This document shows, one piece after another, positions 57,987 through 64,000 of a stretch of DNA of 64,000 nucleotides. The stretch's first letter is position 1; every line of letters starts with the position of its first letter. This DNA is from Manihot esculenta (taxonomy: Eukaryota > Streptophyta > Magnoliopsida > Malpighiales > Euphorbiaceae). The position numbers were made by a program, and so were the translations under genes. Location of the stretch: the NCBI RefSeq assembly GCF_001659605.2, contig NC_035177.2:558611-622610 (forward strand), read 5' to 3'. Below the pieces are notes generated by a model. That model did no database searches and was not told where the DNA came from. It worked only from the letters and a program-made list of their open reading frames with translations.

Positions 57987-58821
57987 TGTAACAGCCCAGA
58001 AACCGAACCATTACCGGCACTAGGATCCAGATCGGCTTAAGGCCGCCGGGACCCATAGTAAGCCTACTGTGAACTCTGTGTACCTGTGAAAACTCATACA
58101 TGATCATACATTTTCTGTAAAAAGTTAAAACTTTCTCTTTACTTGTCTTTTCCAGAGCTTATCCTGTGCATTCTGTACTCATTCTATGTTAAGCCTGGTT
58201 TTCATCACATACATCTCATAAAACATTGACATAAAAAGATCATGTATACACTAGTCAAGCACAATCTATACACTGTACATTACAATCTATCTCATAACAA
58301 GTCATGTCCACACTAGCTATTACATATCCTTCAAGTCTTCTATACCCTCGCTTCCTGAACTCTGATGACTGAAACCTGCAATACTGGGATGAGGGGAGAG
58401 GGGTGAGCTCAACTAGCTCAGTGAGTGGAGAATAAAACATGCTCTCATGGAATGCATCATTTCTCAAGTAATCACTGCATGGAACGGACGGAATCGAATA
58501 CCTATCATGCAAGCTTTGCCCGGCCCGAAGGCTCGCGGGACTTCAGTATCATGCAACTTTGCCCGGCCCTAAGGCTCGCGGGACTTCAGTACACACATCC
58601 TTATGCCCGGCCCGAAGGCTCGCAGGACTTCAGTACACACAACTACAGGATTATCGATTCCATGCAATGTCCATTCCTTTCATGTCACAAATCAGATAAA
58701 TGCATCATATTCGTGAGCTCTAATGCATACATCCTACGTACATCATGATGCATGAATCGTGTCATGAACATTAGTGAAAAAGTCATAAAGTTTCGTTCCA
58801 CTCACCTTTGCTGACTCTGAA
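57987..58821 (-). repeat. E 5' LTR, part left of F
   Basis: First 835 bp of plus-strand text, matching 22080-22142 plus 50730 onward. Intron 2 signals: donor GTGAGT at plus 58800-58805, acceptor TATTGCAG at 58376. Three hairpin units at 58517-58630. F begins at 58822 after CTGAA (58817-58821), which is intact LTR text in the other copy. Confidence 0.9.
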
Positions 58822-60686
58822 TGTAATACCCGGCTAGAGTCCAGCATCGGGATTCCTGTAGTCCAGTGGGATCTCGGGTGTCGAAAGTATCTAGACGGGG
58901 AATACATGTGTTTTCTAAGATGTTTTAAGTATTTGTAATGTTTTAAAATGGTTTACTGACTAAGGTTTTGAACGAAAAGCATTATGGGAGAAATAGAAAG
59001 TTCGGCCGCCGAAGGTGACTTTCGGCCGCCGAACTTTGCATGGATTCGGCTTCACGTTTGGCCGCCGAAGGAGGTCTGGCCAGCCCCCTTTAAATGGTCT
59101 TGAATCTTCATAACTTCACGTTAGGATCGTCGGATCTCTTGTTTGGAAGAGGTAAGGACAGATCCTGAACCTCCTTTGTTGATTTTTGAAGGTTTTATGA
59201 AGTTTTTATGGGTAGTATGCATGTTTAGGTTTAAGGGAGGTTTTGTTGATTTTGATGTTTAAGCATGTTATGTGTTATTTGATGATGTTTGTTTGGGGTT
59301 TTAAGTTAGTTTTGGACCCCTTTGTGCATATATATGTGTATATGCTAGCTGGGAGTAGTTGAGATGCATGTTGTAGGATTTTTGGGTAAGTTTGCATGAA
59401 GCAGAGCAGGTTCTGCCCTTCGGGCAAAACCAGGTTCGGCCGCCGAACCCCTTGAGGAGGCAGTTTCGGCTGCCAAAGCTTGCCCCCGAAAGCTAGGCTT
59501 TCGGTTTAGAAAAGGACTTTCGGCCGCCGAAAGAAGAAGTTCGGCCGCCGAAAGTGTTTGAGTTTCGTCTCTGGACGAGACTTTCGGCCGCCGAAGGTGC
59601 CGCCGAACATGCATGAGTTTCGTCTCTGGAGTGGGCTTTCGGCCGCCGAACCAGCCGCCGAAAGTGCCCTGTCCAGCCTTTTCTTGCATGTTTCCTATGC
59701 TTGTTTTAGGATCGTTTAGAGGGGTTTTGGGGAGTTTCTTAGAGTCGTGTTTATGATAGTTTGATCCCTCATATAAGTCCACTGTGTAGGAACGGACCAG
59801 AGGAATCAGAGTGGTCATCAGTGAGCACAGTTCAGAACCTGCAAGGTTAGTTCAGAGTCAGCAAAGGTGAGTGGACCTAAACTATATGATTTGTTTTTAT
59901 TCATGACATGATTCATGCATCATGTTATACTTAGGGTGTTGCATTAGCGATCACGAATCTGATGCATTGATCTGAGTTGTGACATGAAGGAATGGACATT
60001 GCACAGAGTCGATAACCCTGTAGGATTGTGTGTACTGAAGTCCCGCGAGCCTTCGGGCCGGGCATAAGGATGTGTGAACTGAAGTCCCGCGAGCCTTAGG
60101 GCCGGGCAAAGCTATTGCATGTACTGAAGTCCCGCGAGCCTTCGGGCCGGGCAACGCTTGCATGATAGGGTTTATCGGTTCTGTCCGTTCCATACAGTGA
60201 TTACTTGAGAAATGATGCATTCCATGAGAGCATGTTTTATTCTCCACTCACTGACCTAGTTGAGCTCACCCCTCTCCCCTCATCCCAGTATTGCAGGATA
60301 CAGAGTTCAGAGAGCAAGGGTAGCAGAGGATAGAAGGATTGAAGGTGATGTAATAGCTAGTGTGGACATGACTTGTTATGAGAGAGATTGTAATGTACAG
60401 TGTATAGATTGTGCTTGACTAGTGTATACATGATCTTTTTATGTAAATGTTTTATGAGATGTATGTGATGAAAACCAGGCTTAACATAGTATGAGTACAG
60501 AATGCACAGATTAAGCTCTGGAAAAGACAAGTAAGGAGAAAGTTTTATCTTTTTACAGAACATGTATGATCATGTATGAGTTTTCACAGGTACACAGAAT
60601 TCACAGTAGGCTTACTACGGGTCCCGGCGGCCTTAAGCCGATCTGGATCCTAGTGCCGGTAATGGTTCGGTTTCCGGGCTGTTACA
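58822..60686 (+). repeat. Element F 5' LTR with internal deletion
   Basis: 1865 bp. Relative to E's LTR, about 180-200 bp are missing at 59098/59099, just after the TTTAAATGG sequence at the TATA position, removing most of predicted exon 1. Predicted introns: donor GTAAGG 59152 to acceptor 59790, donor GTGAGT 59867 to acceptor TATTGCAG ending 60296. Confidence 0.9.
60041..60152 (+). repeat. Three TTCG-loop hairpins in F LTR
   Basis: Units at about 60041-60063, 60085-60107 and 60130-60152: CCCG outer arm, inner GCC-TTCG-GGC, closing CCGGG. The middle copy has TTAG as loop. In RNA the first and third form a C(UUCG)G tetraloop, an unusually stable type. They lie in predicted intron 2. Confidence 0.85.
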
Positions 60687-60689
60687 GAG

Positions 60690-60701
60690 TGGTATCAGAG
60701 C
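60690..60701 (+). other. F primer binding site
   Basis: TGGTATCAGAGC, three bases after the LTR. The leader ends in TTGTTTTTCAG (AG 60902-60903), nine bases before the gag ATG. Confidence 0.88.
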
Positions 60702-60912
60702 ACAAGGTTCGTATGGTCGGACCTATAGAGAAAGAGGGGCTCATAGAGGTCTAGTTGGTCAAGCACAATAGGAAAACATGTCCACTAGGATAGGATGTCA
60801 GTCCTGTCTATTTGATGATGATGTGAACTACCATGCTATATGCATGTGCATTATGATATGTGCTGTTTATGTGCTTATGTGCTATGTTCATGTTGTTTTT
60901 CAGTGAGTTAAG

Positions 60913-63900
60913 ATGCGAGGAACTCGTTGATCAGCAAGATTGACTAGAGTCCCACCTGTAAGTGAGGAACCAGCTGCTCGTCCTCCTGCTTTGCCAAGGG
61001 CAAGGACTCACAGGTCAAGCAGAGAGGGAACGTCACAAGACCTGAGAAGGTCTTCTGACGAAAGCAGAAGAGGAGTAAACAGGGGAGGAAGAGTAGAGGA
61101 AGAAAGAGAAGATGTAAGCATGGAGGTAGGAAGCTCAGAAGAAGGCATGGGGGAGTCACAGGGAGGCGCACAGGCCTCGGGATATGGCTATCCACCCTTT
61201 CCACAGGGCCCAGGGTATCCGATGGGAGGTACGTCGGATTACTCCAGCTTTACCCCATATCCACCCTATATGCCTTACATGCCCTATCCTTCGTTTTATC
61301 CACCCTATCACATGTATCCACCTCCACCTTACCCAACAAGTTCAGCACAACCCGAACCCAGAGAAGCAGTACCTCCACCACCACCACCTGAACCAGTAGC
61401 CCCTGTAGTTGAAGTACAGCAACCCAGTTCTTCAGGGGGAAGTAAGGTGAAAATGACAGAGTACTTGAAGTTGGATGCTCCGAAGTTCAATACAGGAGAT
61501 GATCCCTTCGAGTATCTCAGTGCAGTGAGAATGATAGCTAGTGAGCTGGGAGCTGATGATCAAAGGGCCATTGAAATGGCAGGATTCACATTAAAGTGCA
61601 AAAAGGCTAGAGAATGGTTCAAGCACTATATGGAGTCCAGAATAGACACTATGTCGTGGGAAGAGTTCGCCAACGAATTTGCAGGGTGGGCTTTTCCTGA
61701 TAGTGCTAGAGAAATGAAGATGGTGGAATTTGAACAGTTGAGACAGACGGAAGGAATGAGTGTAGATGAGTATACTGACAAGTTTTTGGACTTGTTCCAG
61801 TATGTAGGGCAAGCATATGACATTGAGAAGAAGAAAGCAAGGAGATATGCCATGAGGTTACACCCTCGGTACTTCTCGTTGATCCAGACAGCTGATAAAG
61901 AGAGTTTTCACTCTATTGTGGATGCAGCGAGAATGATGGAGGCAAGTGTCAATTTTCAAGAAACAGCGAAACGGCAAATGGCATAGGCCTCAGGTTCTAA
62001 AGCTACTGGAGTAGCATCATCAGAAGAGAAGAGAGGAGAGAAGGGAAAAGGGAAGAAGAACAGATTCTGGGGCAGAGTGAAATCCAGTTTCGGAATGGGC
62101 AGAAGCGCAGGTTCTGGCATGAGCAGTCAAGTATGTAAGAAATGTGGAAGACTACACCGAGGAGTTTGTCTGTTGGGGACTTCAGCCTGTTTCAGATGTG
62201 GGCAGGAAGGACATATAGCACGGGAATGTCCTCAGGCGACTTTGGTTGCACCATCTCAGCAGATGACTTCTGGCAGTGTAGCACAGCCAGCAGCTTCAGC
62301 CGTACCATAGAGCAGTGGCAGAGGCAGAGGAAGAGGGGCAGCCTCTTCATCAGGGATGGGTTCTCGAGGTGCAGGTCCGTCAGCCCCAGCACGGATTTTC
62401 ACCATGACGCAGCAGGAGGCAGACACTTCGAACACTGTGGTGTCAGGTAATCTCATCATTGGGTGTTCAGAGGTGTATGCTTTGATGGACCCCGGTGCTT
62501 CTCACTCTTTCATTTCTGCTAGACCCCGGTGCTTCTCACTCTTTCATTTCTGCTAGAGCAGCAGAGAGGTTGGGTCTGAGGGTGTCCGAGCTAGCGTGTC
62601 CTCTTTGGGTCAGTGGACCCAAATGTGATCCATCTTTGGCAGAGTCAGTCTGTCAGTTCAGTCCAGTATGTATAGAGGGTAGATACCTTCCAGCTGACCT
62701 TGTGGTTCTAGAGTTGACAGATTTTGATGTCATTCTAGGGATGGATTGGTTATCTACGTATGAGGCTACCTTGAACTGCAGAGACAAGGTAGTCAGTTTC
62801 AGAGACCAGGATGGGTCATTGTATGTCTTCAGCGGAGATAGGAGGGGGACACCTGGGGGTATGATATCAGCCCTTCAGGCTCGTAGATTGTTGAGGAGAG
62901 GATGTCAGGGGTTCCTAGCTCATGTGAGAGAGCTAGATAAGCAGGTTAGGGAACCATCCTCAGTACCAGTTGTTAGAGAATTTCCAGATGTGTTTCCGGA
63001 AGAGCTTCCAGGATTACCACCTGATAGGGAAATAGAGTTCGAGATAGAGTTGATGCTTGGTACCAGACCGATCTCTATTCCTCCCTACAAGATGGCACCA
63101 GCAGAACTGAGAGAGTTAAAAGAGCAGTTACAGGACTTGGTAGATAAGGGTTTCATCCGCCCGAGTACCTCACCCTGGGGTGCTCCAGTACTGTTCGTCA
63201 GGAAGAAGGATGGATCTCTTAGACTTTGTATCGACTACAGGTAGTTGAACAAAGTCACTATCAAGAACAAGTATCCTCTACCCAGGATTGATGATCTCTT
63301 CGACCAGCTGGCAGGAGCAGGTTGTTTTTCGAAGATAGATCTCAGATCCGGATACCATCAGTTGAGAATCAGGGAAGAGGATGTACCCAAGACCGCTTTC
63401 AGGACCAGGTATGGGCATTATGAGTTCCTAGTAATGCCGTTCGGGTTAACTAACGCCCCTGCAGCTTTCATGGATCTCATGAATAGGGTTTTTAGGGAGT
63501 ACTTGGATCGCTTTGTGATTGTCTTTATAGATGATATCTTGGTGTACTCCAGGAATGCAGAGGAGCATGCCCAGCACCTGCGGATAGTTCTACAGACCTT
63601 GAGAGAGCATGGCTTGTATGCCAAGTTCTCTAAGTGCGAGTTCTGGCTGAGGAACATTTCCTTTTTGGGTCATGTAGTTTCAGAGGAAGGCATAGCAGTA
63701 GATCCCAAAAAGGTAGAGGCAGTAGCCAACTGGCCTACACCCACGACAGTGACAGAGATCAAGAGTTTTCTGGGTTTGGCAGGCTACTATCGGAGGTTCG
63801 TACAGGACTTCTCGAAGATAGCTGCTCCTATGACCAGACTGACCAGGAAGAATCAGAAGTTTAACTGGTCAGAAGAATGTGATGAGAGTTTTGAGAAGTT

Positions 63901-64000
63901 AAAGAGACGTTTGACTTCAGCACCGGTGTTAGCTCTGCCAGTCAGTGATCAAGACTTCACGGTGTTCTGTGATGCATCCCAAGTGGGATTAGGTTGTGTG
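60913..64000 (+). pseudogene. F gag-pol, decayed, truncated at window end
   Basis: Conserved ATG 60913 is followed by TGA at codon 6 (CGA to TGA, 60928-60930). TAG replaces CAG at 61984-61986, 62308-62310 and 63242-63244. A 34-bp tandem copy (62488-62521 and 62522-62555) repeats the protease DPGASHSF motif and shifts frame. Recognisable parts: capsid, zinc pair ([26 protein letters not shown]), protease, RT with FIDDI near 63530, start of RNase H (CDASQVGLG) at the window end. The stops are mostly C to T changes at CAG or CG sites. Confidence 0.92.

Larger units (their letters stand above)
22080..58821 (-). mobile_element. Element E: Tekay/Del-like gypsy element split by B and F
   Basis: E reads right to left: 5' LTR piece 57987-58821 (cut by F), primer site 57972-57983, gag-pol 57759-52813, polypurine tract 52728-52740, 3' LTR 52727-50730 continuing at 22142-22080 beyond B. 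Its 3' LTR without B is about 2.06 kb. It is inserted in H after CCATT (22075-22079). The other flank is outside the window. Coding is almost complete but has two stops. Confidence 0.9.
58822..64000 (+). mobile_element. Element F: decayed Tekay/Del-like gypsy element, cut by window edge
   Basis: 5' LTR 58822-60686, primer site 60690-60701, gag-pol from 60913 to the window end inside RNase H. It is close kin to E (same hairpin type, same gag text). The gag-pol has at least four stops and a frame-shifting duplication. The right LTR and target duplication are outside the window. Confidence 0.92.

Overview
The window is a piece of a plant, probably eudicot, genome made almost entirely of nested LTR retrotransposons. 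I see no host gene, rRNA gene, tRNA gene or CRISPR array. The plant call rests on Ty3/gypsy chromovirus polyproteins (Tekay/Del-like, with a C-terminal chromodomain), one Athila/Tat-type element primed by tRNA-Asp, initiator-Met-type primer sites, and 2 kb LTRs. The LTR style (many TTCGGCCGCCGAA palindromes) reminds me of Euphorbiaceae genomes, but I cannot confirm a species.

Layout, with my own element names. Z (minus strand) runs from beyond the left edge to 21290. A (plus, 562-17403) sits in Z's pol gene, and G (plus, 7072-14116) sits in A's integrase. H (21291-22079) is an old Athila-like LTR relic. E (minus, 22080-58821) is split: B (minus, 22143-50724) sits in E's 3' LTR. C (plus, 26923-36361) sits in B's reverse transcriptase and D (minus, 37212-46533) in B's protease. 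F (plus, 58822 to the right edge) sits in E's 5' LTR. Five junctions close with 5-bp target-site duplications: A AATAA/AATAG, G GATAG, B GCCGG, C CAAAC, D CACTC. LTR-pair divergence, counted by eye, falls with nesting depth: A about 1.7%, G about 1%, B about 0.5%, D about 0.3%, C none seen.

Several observations stand out. (1) D has one uninterrupted 1338-codon ORF with Gag, zinc knuckle, protease and complete integrase, but reverse transcriptase and RNase H are missing in frame; its LTRs are almost identical, so it moved recently, presumably with RT supplied in trans. (2) The chromovirus LTRs share a leader with two predicted introns at equivalent places, and a further acceptor lies just before the gag ATG. 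Z's LTR lacks intron 1 exactly at the predicted exon junction, as expected if a spliced RNA was reverse transcribed. (3) Intron 2, or in G the region after it, holds small tandem hairpins whose sequence differs by family; in B and G the paired stem bases change together. (4) G and Z carry shortened gag genes without the capsid domain but with zinc knuckles.

In each chromovirus the order is LTR, primer site, gag-protease-RT-RNase H-integrase-chromodomain as one polyprotein, a GAACATT hairpin, polypurine tract, LTR. Only D (without RT), G's short gag and C (one frameshift) look close to translatable. B's three coding segments are open and were interrupted by C and D. A, E, F and Z carry stops or deletions.
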